Positions 11,766 through 20,775 of a stretch of DNA of 36,021 nucleotides are shown one piece after another (the stretch's first letter is position 1; every line of letters begins with the position of its first letter). The translations under genes and the position numbers were made by a program. The notes under the pieces are model-generated. The model was not told the DNA's origin. It did not search any database and saw only the letters and a list, made by a program, of their open reading frames with translations. Source of the stretch: Mycobacterium asiaticum (GTDB taxonomy: Bacteria; Actinomycetota; Actinomycetes; Mycobacteriales; Mycobacteriaceae); the NCBI RefSeq assembly GCF_001668675.1, contig NZ_LZKQ01000269.1, positions 1-36,021 on the forward strand. Direction: 5' to 3'.

Positions 11766-12368
11766 TCATCGGTCGAACGTGGGTACCGTCGCGGACTTCA
11801 GCAACTGCGCAATGCGGTCTCGCAGGACCTCCGAATTGTCTTCTACGCCAACGGTTGTCAGAAACAACGCCGCGCCGGCCGCCATCGCCAGGGTGGCCCG
11901 GGCGTCCAGCTCGGCGCGGTGGCGCTCCCGCCGGTTGGACGCCTGTGCCTTCTCGGTGAACAGTGCCACCGCGGGCCCGCTGAAGGCGGCCCACAACGTC
12001 TTGCGGAGGTCGTCGTTCTCCTGTAGTGCCAGCAACAGACCCGGTACCGCCGTCCGCACGTCCGGTCGGTTGAACAGTTCGTGGCTGCCGCGCACCACCC
12101 ATTCGATCCAGCCCGTCAGGTCGGTGCCCTCGAAGGGCGCCAGGTCCGGGGATTCGCCCAGGATCGAGTGCAGCACCAATTCGGCTTTGGAAGACCAGCG
12201 CCGGTTGAGGCTGGACCGGCCGACACCCGCTCGGGCAGCGACCAGCCGCACGCTCAGATCGTCCCAGCCGACTTCGAGCAGTAACTCGCGCGTGGCCGAC
12301 AGCACCCGATCGTCGATGGAGGTGTCCCGCGGGCGACCGGCGGGCCTGGCTCGATCGTTACTGGGCAT
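11766..12368 (-). CDS. TetR/AcrR family transcriptional regulator
   Basis: 200 residues. The N-terminal TetR helix-turn-helix covers about residues 18-64: DDRVLSATRELLLEVGWDDL, then SVRLVAARAGVGRSSLNRRW as turn and recognition helix. The C-terminal ligand/dimer domain is all-helical (about 75-195) and not recognisable beyond that. Its ATG overlaps the 3' end of the upstream alpha/beta hydrolase gene by 11 bases, implying coupling to that gene. It is followed by an SDR, a common regulator-enzyme pairing. Confidence 0.88.
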   Translation of the reverse strand: MPSNDRARPAGRPRDTSIDDRVLSATRELLLEVGWDDLSVRLVAARAGVGRSSLNRRWSSKAELVLHSILGESPDLAPFEGTDLTGWIEWVVRGSHELFNRPDVRTAVPGLLLALQENDDLRKTLWAAFSGPAVALFTEKAQASNRRERHRAELDARATLAMAAGAALFLTTVGVEDNSEVLRDRIAQLLKSATVPTFDR

Positions 12369-13284
12369 CCGGCGATCGACCTCGGCCGGAATCGATCACT
12401 CCGCGCACCAGTTCGATCAGCGCCCGCGGTTGGTCGCTCTGCACCGAGTGGCCCGAATTCTCGACGATGTGGGCGCCCCGGAAACGCGGTGCGCGGCGGC
12501 TGAGTTCGGCGGCGTCCTCGTCGGTGACGAAACCGGATGAACCGCCGCGGATCAGGGTCACCGGGGCGGCCAAACCGGCGACGTCGTCCCACAGCGTGCT
12601 GAAGTCGGGGAAGACGCGGATGGCGTCGTAACGCCACGTCCAGTTGCCGTTGTCCAGGCGGCGGGAGTTGTGGAACACGCCGCGACGCAACGCCTTGACC
12701 TCGCGGTGCGGCGCGGCGGCGATCGTCAGGTCCAGCATGGCTTGGAAGCTGGGGAACTCGCGCTCGCCGTGCATCAATGCGACGGTGCCCTGCTGTTCCT
12801 TCGTCATCTCCGAATGCCGTTGCAGGGCAGACGGAGTCACATCGATGAGCACGAGCTCGTTGACCAGGTCGGGCGCCTGCGCGCCTAACCGGATGCCGGT
12901 CAAACCACCCAGCGACATTCCGACCACGAACTCGGCGTTCGGTGCCAGCTCGCGCAGCACCGGCAAGAGGGTGTCGGCGTTGTTGGTGGGGGAGTAGTCG
13001 CCGTCCTCGCGCCAGCCGGAGTGGCCGTGGCCGGGCAGATCCACCGCCAGCGCCGGCTCACCGAGGCCGACGATCACGGTGTCCCAGGTGTGGGCGTTCT
13101 GCCCACCGCCGTGCAGGAACACCACCCGCGGTTGCGGGCCGCCCCAGCGCAGCGCACTGATCCCACCGGTATGCACCCGCTCGACCGGGGGTAGGGGACC
13201 GGTGACACCCGCCTGTTCGGCGTTCTCGGCCAGCAGGTCGAACTCGGAAAGAGCGGTCAGTTCGTCGTGCGAGGTGTCGGTCAC
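12358..13284 (-). CDS. Alpha/beta hydrolase (esterase, Rv0045c-like)
   Basis: 308 residues, one alpha/beta-hydrolase domain. The oxyanion-hole strand is VVFLHGGGQNAHTWD (about 54-68), followed by DLPGHGHS. The nucleophile elbow is GMSLGG with Ser at about 124. A cap region follows (ALMHGEREFPSFQAMLDL), and the C-terminal catalytic His is in NSGHSVQSDQPRAL. It closely resembles Rv0045c, studied as a mycobacterial ester hydrolase; the natural substrate is uncertain. It lies 42 bases after ino1 on the same strand, so read-through from ino1 is possible, and its last codons overlap the TetR start. Confidence 0.92.
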   Translation of the reverse strand: MTDTSHDELTALSEFDLLAENAEQAGVTGPLPPVERVHTGGISALRWGGPQPRVVFLHGGGQNAHTWDTVIVGLGEPALAVDLPGHGHSGWREDGDYSPTNNADTLLPVLRELAPNAEFVVGMSLGGLTGIRLGAQAPDLVNELVLIDVTPSALQRHSEMTKEQQGTVALMHGEREFPSFQAMLDLTIAAAPHREVKALRRGVFHNSRRLDNGNWTWRYDAIRVFPDFSTLWDDVAGLAAPVTLIRGGSSGFVTDEDAAELSRRAPRFRGAHIVENSGHSVQSDQPRALIELVRGVIDSGRGRSPDAQ

Positions 13285-13326
13285 CCTCGCGACTCTACGA
13301 GCTGAGCCCGCCGCCGACTCGACGAG

Positions 13327-14421
13327 TTAGGCCTCGATGATGAACTCTTCGAGCTGAGCGCGCGCGATGTCGTCGGGCAGCTGCTCGGGCGGGCTCTTCA
13401 TCAGGTACGCCGACGCCGGGATCACCGGGCCACCGATGCCGCGGTCCTTGGCGATCTTGGCGGCGCGGACCGCGTCGATGATCACGCCCGCGGAGTTCGG
13501 CGAGTCCCACACCTCGAGCTTGTACTCCAGGTTCAACGGCACGTCGCCGAAGGCGCGACCTTCCAGCCGCACGTAGGCCCACTTGCGGTCGTCCAGCCAG
13601 CCGACGTGGTCGGACGGGCCGATGTGCACGTCCTTGGTCTTGAACTCACGCTGCAGGTTGCTGGTGACGGCCTGGGTCTTGGAGATCTTCTTGGATTCCA
13701 GGCGCTCGCGCTCGAGCATGTTGAGGAAGTCCATGTTGCCGCCGACGTTGAGTTGCATGGTGCGGTCCAGCTGCACGCCGCGGTCTTCGAACAGCTTGGC
13801 CATGACGCGGTGGGTGATCGTCGCGCCGACCTGGCTCTTGATGTCGTCGCCGACGATCGGCACACCGGCATCGGCGAACTTCTTCGCCCACACCGGGTCC
13901 GACGCGATGAACACCGGCAGGGCGTTGACGAACGCGACCCCGGCGTCGATGGCGCACTGGGCGTAGAACTTGTCCGCCTCTTCCGAACCCACCGGGAGGT
14001 AGGAGACCAGCACATCGACCTCGGCGTCCTTGAGGGCCTGGACCACGTCGACGGGCTCGGCGTCGGACACCTCGATGGTGTCGGCGTAGTACTTGCCGAT
14101 GCCGTCGAGCGTCGGGCCGCGCTGCACCGTCACGTTGGTGGGTGGCACGTCAGCGATCTTGATGGTGTTGTTCTCCGAGGCGAAGATCGCTTCGGACAGA
14201 TCGAAGCCGACCTTCTTCGCGTCGACGTCGAACGCGGCCACGAACTTCACGTCGCGGACGTGGTACTGGCCGAACGTCACGTGCATCAAGCCCGGCACGG
14301 TGCTGTTCTCGTCGGCGTCGAAGTAGTACTGGACGCCCTGAACCAGCGAGGACGCGCAGTTGCCGACGCCGACGATGGCGACTCGTACCTCGGACGCCTG
14401 GGGCGCGTTCTGCTCACTCAT
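13327..14421 (-). CDS. ino1: Myo-inositol-1-phosphate synthase
   Basis: 364 residues, matching the actinobacterial Ino1 family. The enzyme converts glucose 6-phosphate to 1L-myo-inositol 1-phosphate with bound NAD, feeding phosphatidylinositol, PIM/LAM and mycothiol synthesis. The NAD-binding motif [17 protein letters not shown] is at about residues 14-30. Later conserved blocks include [35 protein letters not shown] and [11 protein letters not shown], followed by [13 protein letters not shown] and [16 protein letters not shown]. The start is firm: AGGAGA is well spaced before ATG 14421. It lies 63 bases after the PadR gene on the same strand, as in Rv0047c-Rv0046c. Confidence 0.97.
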   Translation of the reverse strand: MSEQNAPQASEVRVAIVGVGNCASSLVQGVQYYFDADENSTVPGLMHVTFGQYHVRDVKFVAAFDVDAKKVGFDLSEAIFASENNTIKIADVPPTNVTVQRGPTLDGIGKYYADTIEVSDAEPVDVVQALKDAEVDVLVSYLPVGSEEADKFYAQCAIDAGVAFVNALPVFIASDPVWAKKFADAGVPIVGDDIKSQVGATITHRVMAKLFEDRGVQLDRTMQLNVGGNMDFLNMLERERLESKKISKTQAVTSNLQREFKTKDVHIGPSDHVGWLDDRKWAYVRLEGRAFGDVPLNLEYKLEVWDSPNSAGVIIDAVRAAKIAKDRGIGGPVIPASAYLMKSPPEQLPDDIARAQLEEFIIEA

Positions 14422-14484
14422 TGGGCGTTCTCCTAACCTCGTAACTCTGTGTCTCTACGTTGTTCGATCTTGTGTTTCGCGAAT

Positions 14485-15027
14485 TCACGTCTGTTCGGCG
14501 TGATTGGGTGCGGCCAGCTCCGCGGCGATGAGCTCGTTGAGCCACTTGACCTCCCGCTCGCTGGACTCAAGCCCGAGTTGATGTAGCTGGCGGGTGTAGC
14601 GATCGAAGGAGCTGCTGGCCCGCGCCACTGCTTCGCGCAGACCTTCCCGGCGCTCCTCGACCTGGCGGCGCCGGCCCTCCAGGATGCGCATGCGCGCCTC
14701 CGCCGGAGTGCGGTTGAAAAATGCCAGGTGCACCCCGAAGCCGTCGTCGGTGTAGTTGTGCGGTCCGGTGTCGGCGACCAGTTCGGCGAACCGGCGGCGG
14801 CCCTCGTCGGTCAACTGGTAAACCCGACGGGCCCGCCGCACCGGTGTGCCCGCGGGCGCGGCGTTCTCGGCGATCAGCCCGTCGGCCTGCATGCGCCGCA
14901 GCGCCGGGTACAGGGAGCCGTACGAGAACGCGCGAAAGGCCCCGAGCAGGCCCGTTAGCCGCTTCCGCAGCTCGTAGCCGTGCATCGGAGATTCGATGAG
15001 GAGACCCAGAATGGCGAGTTCCAGCAT
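14485..15027 (-). CDS. PadR family transcriptional regulator (Rv0047c-like)
   Basis: A 180-residue PadR/Vir regulator. The N-terminal winged helix (about 1-85) contains LELAILGLLIESPMHGYELR, SYGSLYPALRRMQADGLI and a wing ending RRARRVYQLTDEGRR. A C-terminal coiled coil for dimerisation follows (about 105-165). ATG 15027 is preferred over GTG 15033 because AAGGGGG sits about 7 bases before it but only 1 base before the GTG. Being directly upstream of ino1, it is a reasonable candidate regulator of inositol synthesis; that is an inference from position. Its promoter region holds a 10-bp tandem repeat and a small inverted repeat. Confidence 0.9.
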   Translation of the reverse strand: MLELAILGLLIESPMHGYELRKRLTGLLGAFRAFSYGSLYPALRRMQADGLIAENAAPAGTPVRRARRVYQLTDEGRRRFAELVADTGPHNYTDDGFGVHLAFFNRTPAEARMRILEGRRRQVEERREGLREAVARASSSFDRYTRQLHQLGLESSEREVKWLNELIAAELAAPNHAEQT

Positions 15028-15050
15028 CGTCACACCCCCTTTTTGCGCAG

Positions 15051-15118
15051 CTGATTACGACTGATTACGACGTTGCGACGCCTCGCGTCATCGTATCGCC
15101 CCGATATATTAGCGACAA
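15051..15118 (-). promoter_or_regulatory. Putative padR-ino1 promoter with operator-like repeats
   Basis: Read on the minus strand, TTGTCG (15113-15118) and TACGAT (15090-15095) are separated by 17 bases, a good sigma-A-type spacing. Overlapping the expected start is a GACGC-CTC-GCGTC inverted repeat (15077-15089). Between this and the ribosome site is an exact 10-bp tandem repeat, CTGATTACGA twice on the plus strand (15051-15070). The repeats could be sites for the PadR protein itself. Confidence 0.45.
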
Positions 15119-15153
15119 CACCACCGCCCGTTAATGCGCCGTTCGTCACACGC

Positions 15154-16014
15154 TCAGCTCACGTAGCGGACTTGTTTGACCGTGCCGTCGCCGGCCAACT
15201 CGATGGATCCGCTGCCGTAATCGCCGGAAACGTAGATGGTCAGGGACAGCGCCCCCGGCGTGGTCGGATCCTTCGCCGGCTCCACGATCAGATAGGTGGA
15301 CTTGACGTCCTGGGGTTTGATGCCGACGGTCTCCGGGGCGCCGCGCAGGATGCCGACCACGGCTTTCACGTCGAACTTGCCGAGGTCGACGAGCGCGGTG
15401 TCGGTGCTGCTGTTCTTGGCGTTACTGCTCGGATCGCCCCAGCCGCCCCGGTAGGTGTAGTCCAGCACCCGGCGCTCGTCGGTGGGGTCCTTGCGGTCCA
15501 TCGACGCATATTCGGGGTAGACCAGCAGGCGGTAGCCCATGGTGTCGCCGAACCGTTTGCGGGTTTGCTCCAACAGCCCGGTGAGTCCGCCGAGCGAATG
15601 CAGTTGCTTCGGCGGTGTCAGCACGACCGCCGCGATGCCGTCGGACTTGGCACCCGGGTCCGAGGTGAAGTCCAGCGGCGACGTGGTGTTCCCGTACAGG
15701 CCCCAACCGATGGCGATGCCCAGCAGCGCCGTCACCCCGAAGGCGGCCACCACCAGACCGCGTCCGGTGGACTTCGTTTCCTGCTTGACCACGGGGGTCT
15801 GCACCGGCGGCGCGATCTCGGCGGACTGCAGGTCATCGACCAACAGCTGCAGGTCGTCCAGGGTCACCGCGTTGGTCGCCATGCTGACGCGCTCGCGGTG
15901 CTCCTCCATCGACAACTCACCGTCGTTGAAGGCGCTGTCGAGAATCCGGCACGCGCGTTGCCGGTCGCTGTCCTTGGCCCGCGTTGTTCCCCAACCGCCA
16001 CGAGATTTCGCCAC
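15154..16014 (-). CDS. DUF1707-type membrane protein (Rv0048c-like)
   Basis: 286 residues from GTG 16014 (MAKSRGGWG). The N-terminal domain (about 10-65: RAKDSDRQRACRILDSAFND, GELSMEEHRERV) is the DUF1707 motif found in many actinobacterial membrane proteins. One transmembrane helix follows (GLVVAAFGVTALLGIAIGWGLYG, about 84-106). The rest is an extracytoplasmic domain of about 175 residues ending in a beta-rich stretch (LSLTIYVSGDYGSGSIEL). The frame is open to 16050, but residues before 16014 do not fit the domain. The function is unknown. It is upstream of padR on the same strand. Confidence 0.83.
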   Translation of the reverse strand: MAKSRGGWGTTRAKDSDRQRACRILDSAFNDGELSMEEHRERVSMATNAVTLDDLQLLVDDLQSAEIAPPVQTPVVKQETKSTGRGLVVAAFGVTALLGIAIGWGLYGNTTSPLDFTSDPGAKSDGIAAVVLTPPKQLHSLGGLTGLLEQTRKRFGDTMGYRLLVYPEYASMDRKDPTDERRVLDYTYRGGWGDPSSNAKNSSTDTALVDLGKFDVKAVVGILRGAPETVGIKPQDVKSTYLIVEPAKDPTTPGALSLTIYVSGDYGSGSIELAGDGTVKQVRYVS

Positions 16015-16161
16015 GGGGATGATCGTAGAAGCCGGTTGCCACAGCGGCACAGCGTGTGAGCACCCGATACTTCATCGCCGCGCGATCACCCCGCGATCCA
16101 CACCCGCGCGAACAGCCGCGCTGCGTATCCGTGCTGGGGAAGGCGACGTACTCTGGTCAGC

Positions 16162-16596
16162 GTGCGACTGCAGCGACAGGTAGTGGACTACGCCCTGCGG
16201 CGGCGCTCGCTGCTGTCCGAGGTGTATTCGGGACGCACCGGTGTCTCCGAGGTGTGCGACGCCAACCCCTACCTGCTCCGCGCAGCGAAGTTTCACGGGA
16301 AACCGAGCAAGGTGATGTGCCCGATCTGCCGCAAGGAACAGCTCACGTTGGTGTCCTGGGTGTTCGGCGAACACCTCGGCGCGGTGTCGGGGTCGGCGCG
16401 CACGGCCGAGGAGCTGGTTTTGCTGGCCAGCCGGTTCTCGGAGTTCGCCGTCCACGTCGTGGAGGTGTGCCGGACCTGCAGCTGGAACCACCTCGTCAAG
16501 TCGTATGTCTTGGGTGCGGCAGTTCCCGCACCTCCCCCCAGGGGGAGTGGCGGCCGGCGGACGGCGCGCAACGGCGCCCGCACGGCCAGTGAATAG
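16162..16596 (+). CDS. DUF5318 family zinc-ribbon-like protein (Rv0049-like)
   Basis: 144 residues. The middle contains CPICRKEQ and later CRTCSWNHL, a pair of C-x2-C knuckles typical of a zinc ribbon (about residues 53-56 and 104-107). The first half has VVDYALRRRSLLSEVYSG and CDANPYLLRAAKFHG. The last 25 residues are basic and Pro/Gly-rich. Size and order match Rv0049, whose function is not known to me. It overlaps the preferred ponA1 start (GTGAATAG) by 8 bases, so the two are probably coupled. Confidence 0.85.
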   Translation: MRLQRQVVDYALRRRSLLSEVYSGRTGVSEVCDANPYLLRAAKFHGKPSKVMCPICRKEQLTLVSWVFGEHLGAVSGSARTAEELVLLASRFSEFAVHVVEVCRTCSWNHLVKSYVLGAAVPAPPPRGSGGRRTARNGARTASE

Positions 16597-19141
16597 CGAC
16601 GGGCGCCACCACCAGCCGTCCAGCGACACACCGGGCGAGCCGGTGTCCGGTGGCAAGCTTCCCGGCGGTGACCCGGGCGGCCCACCGCCGCCGCGCCGGT
16701 CGGTCCCCCCTGACGACCGGTTGACCACAATCCTGCCGCCGGTCGTCGACGACGACTCGGCACGACATGCCGACCCGATCGACAAGGTCAAGGCCGCGCT
16801 CAACACCCCGCCGTCCGCGCTTGGCGAGCACGACGCGCTCGATCAGGTCAAGGCCGCGCTGGATGCCCCGTCGCCGCGGTCCGGCCGCGAGCAGCTCGGC
16901 GGCAGCGGGCGCCCACCGGGCGGACCGCCGCCCCCGCCCGTCCCGACCGGGCCCTCGGGCCGACGCGGTCCCCGACGCAAGCCCACCTGGTCCGAGCAGA
17001 TCAACTGGCGCTGGGTTCGGCGCTCGATCTACCTGAGCGCGGCGGTGTTGATCTTGCTGCCGATCGTCACCTTCACGATGGCCTATTTCATCGTCGACGT
17101 GCCCCGGCCCGGTGACATCCGCACCAACCAGGTCTCCACGATCCTGGCCAGCGACGGCTCGGAGATCGCCAAAATCGTGCCGCCCGAAGGCAATAGGGTC
17201 GACGTCAACCTCAGCCAGGTCCCGGTGCACGTCCGCCAGGCGGTGATCGCCGCCGAGGACCGCGGCTTCTACACCAACCCGGGCTTCTCGTTCAGCGGGT
17301 TCGCGCGAGCGGCGAAGAACAATCTGTTCGGCGGTGACCTGCAGGGCGGCTCCACCATCACGCAGCAGTACGTCAAGAACGCGCTGGTCGGTTCAGCGCA
17401 GCACGGCTGGAGCGGCGTGATGCGCAAGGCCAAGGAATTCGTCATCGCCACCAAGATGGCGGGGGAGTGGTCGAAAGATGATGTGCTGCAGGCCTACCTG
17501 AACATCATCTATTTCGGCCGGGGCGCGTACGGGATCTCGGCGGCGTCCAAGGCCTACTTCGACAAACCCGTCGAGCAACTCACCGTTTCCGAGGGCGCGC
17601 TGCTGGCCGCGCTGATCCGCCGCCCTTCCACATTGGACCCGGCCGTCGACCCCGAAGGGGCGGTGGCCCGCTGGAACTGGGTCCTGGACGGCATGGTGGA
17701 GACCAAGGCGCTGGCCGCCAATGACCGCGCCGCGCAGGTCTTTCCGAGGACGGTCTCGCCGGACCAGGCGCGGGCGGCGTACCAGACCACCGGCCCCAAC
17801 GGCCTGATCGAGCGGCAGGTCACCAAGGAACTGTTGGAACTGTTCAACATCGACGAACAGACGCTCAACACGCAGGGATTGCAGGTCACCACCACCATCG
17901 ATCCGCAGGCGCAGCAGGCCGCGGAGCGGGCGGTGTCGAAGAACCTGGACGGGGAGGATCCCGAGATGCGGGCCGCGGTGGTCTCGATCGACCCGCGTAC
18001 CGGTGCGGTGAAGGCCTATTACGGCGGTGCCAACGCCCAGGGCTTCGACTTCGCGCAGGCGGGCCTGCAGACCGGCTCGTCGTTCAAGGTGTTCGCTCTG
18101 GTCGCGGCGCTCGAGCAGGGTATCGGCCTGGGTTACCAGGTGGACAGTTCACCGCTGACGGTCGACGGCATCAAGATCACCAACGTCGAGGGTGAGAGTT
18201 GCGGGACCTGCAACCTGGCCGAGGCGCTGAAGATGTCATTGAACACCTCCTACTACCGGCTCATGCTCAAGCTCAAGGGCGGCCCGCAGGCGGTCGCGGA
18301 CGCCGCGCACCAGGCCGGTGTCGCCGAAAGCTTTCCCGGCGTCGCGCACACGCTTTCCGAGGACGGCAAGGGCGGACCGCCCAACAACGGGATCGTGCTG
18401 GGGCAGTACCAGACCCGCGTGTTCGACATGGCCTCGGCCTACGCCACCCTGGCCGCGTCCGGCATCTACCACCGCCCGCACTTCGTGCAGAAGGTGGTCA
18501 ACTCCGAGGGGCAGGTGCTCTTCGACGCGAGCACCGCGGACAACAGCGGCGACCAACGCATCCCGAAGGCCGTCGCCGACAACGTGACCGCGGCCATGCA
18601 GCCAATCGCCGGCTACTCGCGTGGCCACAGCCTGGCGGGGGGCCGGTCGTCGGCCGCCAAGACCGGGACCACACAGCTCGGCGACACTAACGCGAACAAG
18701 GATGCGTGGATGGTCGGGTACACACCATCCCTGTCCACCGCGGTGTGGGTGGGCACGGTCCGAGGCGACCAGCCGTTGGTGAATGCCTCCGGCGGCGCGG
18801 TGTACGGCTCCGGCCTGCCGTCGGACATCTGGAAATCGACGATGGACGGTGCCCTGAAGGGCACGCAGAACGAAACCTTTCCCAAGCCGACAGAGATCGG
18901 CGGTTACGCGGGCGTTCCCGCGCCGCCGCCACCGCCGCCGCAACCTTCCGTATCCGTCATCCAGCCCACCGTCGAGGTGGCGCCGGGCATCACCATCCCG
19001 GTGGGGCCGCCGCAGACGGTCACCGTGGCACCGCCGGCGCCACCGGGCGCGCCGGGCGCGCCGGGTTTTCCGGGTTCGCCCGCGCCGCCAGGGGTTCCGG
19101 GACTTCCGCCGCCGGCTGACATCCCCCAGCCGCCCCCGTGA
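16589..19141 (+). CDS. ponA1: Bifunctional class A penicillin-binding protein PonA1
   Basis: 850 residues from GTG 16589, which overlaps the preceding stop; the frame extends to 16505. It polymerises and cross-links peptidoglycan at the membrane. Layout: a disordered Pro-rich cytoplasmic head (1-140) with a near-duplicated DKVKAALN/DQVKAALD segment, then one transmembrane helix (about 146-168). Next is the GT51 transglycosylase domain with EDRGFY (catalytic Glu 223) and GGSTITQQYVKNAL. The transpeptidase has SSFK (Ser 497, Lys 500), SLN (550-552) and KTGT (691-694). All catalytic motifs are intact. The tail is Pro-rich and ends in a collagen-like Gly-x-Pro run (about 815-843). It overlaps the next gene by GTGA. 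Confidence 0.96.
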   Translation: MNSDGRHHQPSSDTPGEPVSGGKLPGGDPGGPPPPRRSVPPDDRLTTILPPVVDDDSARHADPIDKVKAALNTPPSALGEHDALDQVKAALDAPSPRSGREQLGGSGRPPGGPPPPPVPTGPSGRRGPRRKPTWSEQINWRWVRRSIYLSAAVLILLPIVTFTMAYFIVDVPRPGDIRTNQVSTILASDGSEIAKIVPPEGNRVDVNLSQVPVHVRQAVIAAEDRGFYTNPGFSFSGFARAAKNNLFGGDLQGGSTITQQYVKNALVGSAQHGWSGVMRKAKEFVIATKMAGEWSKDDVLQAYLNIIYFGRGAYGISAASKAYFDKPVEQLTVSEGALLAALIRRPSTLDPAVDPEGAVARWNWVLDGMVETKALAANDRAAQVFPRTVSPDQARAAYQTTGPNGLIERQVTKELLELFNIDEQTLNTQGLQVTTTIDPQAQQAAERAVSKNLDGEDPEMRAAVVSIDPRTGAVKAYYGGANAQGFDFAQAGLQTGSSFKVFALVAALEQGIGLGYQVDSSPLTVDGIKITNVEGESCGTCNLAEALKMSLNTSYYRLMLKLKGGPQAVADAAHQAGVAESFPGVAHTLSEDGKGGPPNNGIVLGQYQTRVFDMASAYATLAASGIYHRPHFVQKVVNSEGQVLFDASTADNSGDQRIPKAVADNVTAAMQPIAGYSRGHSLAGGRSSAAKTGTTQLGDTNANKDAWMVGYTPSLSTAVWVGTVRGDQPLVNASGGAVYGSGLPSDIWKSTMDGALKGTQNETFPKPTEIGGYAGVPAPPPPPPQPSVSVIQPTVEVAPGITIPVGPPQTVTVAPPAPPGAPGAPGFPGSPAPPGVPGLPPPADIPQPPP

Positions 19142-20775
19142 CCAAGGTCCCGACCGAACGCGCCACCATCTCGCCGAGGCCGATCGCTGCCGACCGGCGT
19201 AGCGCGGACAATCGCGACTGCCCCAGCCGCACCGATGCGCTCGGGGCCGCCCTGGCCAACGTCATCGGCGGACCCGTCGGCCGGCACGCGCTGATCGGCC
19301 GGACCCGCTTCATGACGCCGTTGCGGGTGATGTTCCTGATCGCGTTGGTGTTCTTGGCGCTTGGCTGGTCGACGAAGGCCGCGTGCCTGCAGAGCATCGG
19401 CACCGGGCCGGGTGATCAGCGGGTCGCCAATTGGGACAACCAGCGCGCCTATTACGAGTTGTGCTACTCCGACACCGTGCCGCTCTACGGCGCGGAGTTG
19501 TTGAGCCAGGGCAAGTTTCCGTACAAGTCCAGTTGGGTCGAGACCGACAGCGGTGGTCGGCCGCAGGTCCGCTACGACGGCAAGCTCGCGGTGCGCTACA
19601 TGGAATATCCGGTGCTGACCGGGGTTTACCAGTACTTGTCGATGGCGGTCGCCAAGACCTACACCACCGTGAGCAAGATCGCGCCGCTTCCGGTGGTGGC
19701 CGAGGTGGTGATGTTCTTCAACTTTGCCGCGTTCGGGTTGGCGTTGGCCTGGCTGGCGACGGTGTGGGCGACGGCGGGCCTGGCCGGCCGCCGGGTGTGG
19801 GACGCGGCGCTGGTGGGGGCGTCGCCATTGGTGATCTTCCAGATCTTCACCAACTTCGATGCGTTGGCAACGGCTTTCGCGATGAGCGGACTGTTGGCGT
19901 GGGCGCGGCGCCGCCCGGTGCTCGCGGGAGTGCTGATCGGGCTGGGGGCGGCGGCCAAGCTGTATCCGCTGTTGTTCCTGGGGCCGTTGCTGGTGTTGGG
20001 CATTCGGTCCGGGCGGCTGCGGGGCGTGGCACGCACGGCGCTGGCCGCCGCGGTGACCTGGCTCGCGGTGAATCTGCCGGTGATGGTCCTCTATCCGCGT
20101 GGCTGGTCGGAATTCTTCCGGCTCAACACCCGTCGCGGTGACGATATGGATTCGCTGTTCAATGTGGTCAAGTCGTTCACCGGTTGGCACGGGTTCGACC
20201 CGTCGCTGGGCTTCTGGGAGCCGCCGACGGTGCTCAATGCCGTTGTCACAGTTCTGTTCCTGTTGTGTTGTGCGGCAATCGGTTACATCGCGCTCACCGC
20301 TGCGCACCGGCCCCGGCTGGCGCAGCTTGCATTCCTGGTGGTGGCGGTCTTCCTACTGACCAACAAGGTGTGGAGTCCACAGTTCTCGCTGTGGCTGGTG
20401 CCGTTGGCGGTGCTGGCGGTGCCGCATCGGCGGGTGCTGTTGGTGTGGATGACGATCGATGCATTGGTGTGGGTGCCGCGGATGTACTACCTGTACGGCA
20501 ACTCGAACCGTTCGCTGCCCGAGCAGTGGTTCACCACGACGGTGCTGCTGCGCGACATCGCGGTTATAGCGTTGTGCGCATTGGTGATTCGCCAGATCTA
20601 CCGGCCGAGCGAGGACTTGGTGCGCTGGCAGGGCCGGGTGGACGACCACGCGGGCGGAAGCTACGACCTGGCGCCGGATGCACCGCCTGGCTGGCTACCG
20701 AAGTGGTTGCGGCCCAAATCTGCGCGGCATCAGCCGGCGGGCCCGGAAGCCGAATTGGTGGGGGAGAGAGCCTGA
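19138..20775 (+). CDS. Polytopic GT87-like glycosyltransferase (Rv0051-like)
   Basis: A 545-residue membrane protein with about 10 hydrophobic helices. GTG 19138 overlaps the ponA1 stop. After TM1 comes an extracytoplasmic loop with DQRVANWDNQRAYYELCYSD, followed by alternating helices including GLGAAAKLYPLLFLGPLLVL. This basic-Tyr-Pro segment is typical of GT-C/GT87 (DUF2029) polyprenyl-phosphate-dependent mannosyltransferases. The family acts on lipoglycan or arabinogalactan precursors outside the membrane, but the donor and acceptor here are unknown. A hydrophilic tail of about 60 residues closes it. Its TGA overlaps the ATG of the DJ-1 gene (TGATG). Confidence 0.87.
   Translation: MTKVPTERATISPRPIAADRRSADNRDCPSRTDALGAALANVIGGPVGRHALIGRTRFMTPLRVMFLIALVFLALGWSTKAACLQSIGTGPGDQRVANWDNQRAYYELCYSDTVPLYGAELLSQGKFPYKSSWVETDSGGRPQVRYDGKLAVRYMEYPVLTGVYQYLSMAVAKTYTTVSKIAPLPVVAEVVMFFNFAAFGLALAWLATVWATAGLAGRRVWDAALVGASPLVIFQIFTNFDALATAFAMSGLLAWARRRPVLAGVLIGLGAAAKLYPLLFLGPLLVLGIRSGRLRGVARTALAAAVTWLAVNLPVMVLYPRGWSEFFRLNTRRGDDMDSLFNVVKSFTGWHGFDPSLGFWEPPTVLNAVVTVLFLLCCAAIGYIALTAAHRPRLAQLAFLVVAVFLLTNKVWSPQFSLWLVPLAVLAVPHRRVLLVWMTIDALVWVPRMYYLYGNSNRSLPEQWFTTTVLLRDIAVIALCALVIRQIYRPSEDLVRWQGRVDDHAGGSYDLAPDAPPGWLPKWLRPKSARHQPAGPEAELVGERA

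Noticed and set aside
18904..20307. 467-residue antisense frame over ponA1 and the GT87-like gene
   Set aside because: Composition is His/Gln/Arg-rich, a typical shadow of GC-rich coding sequence.
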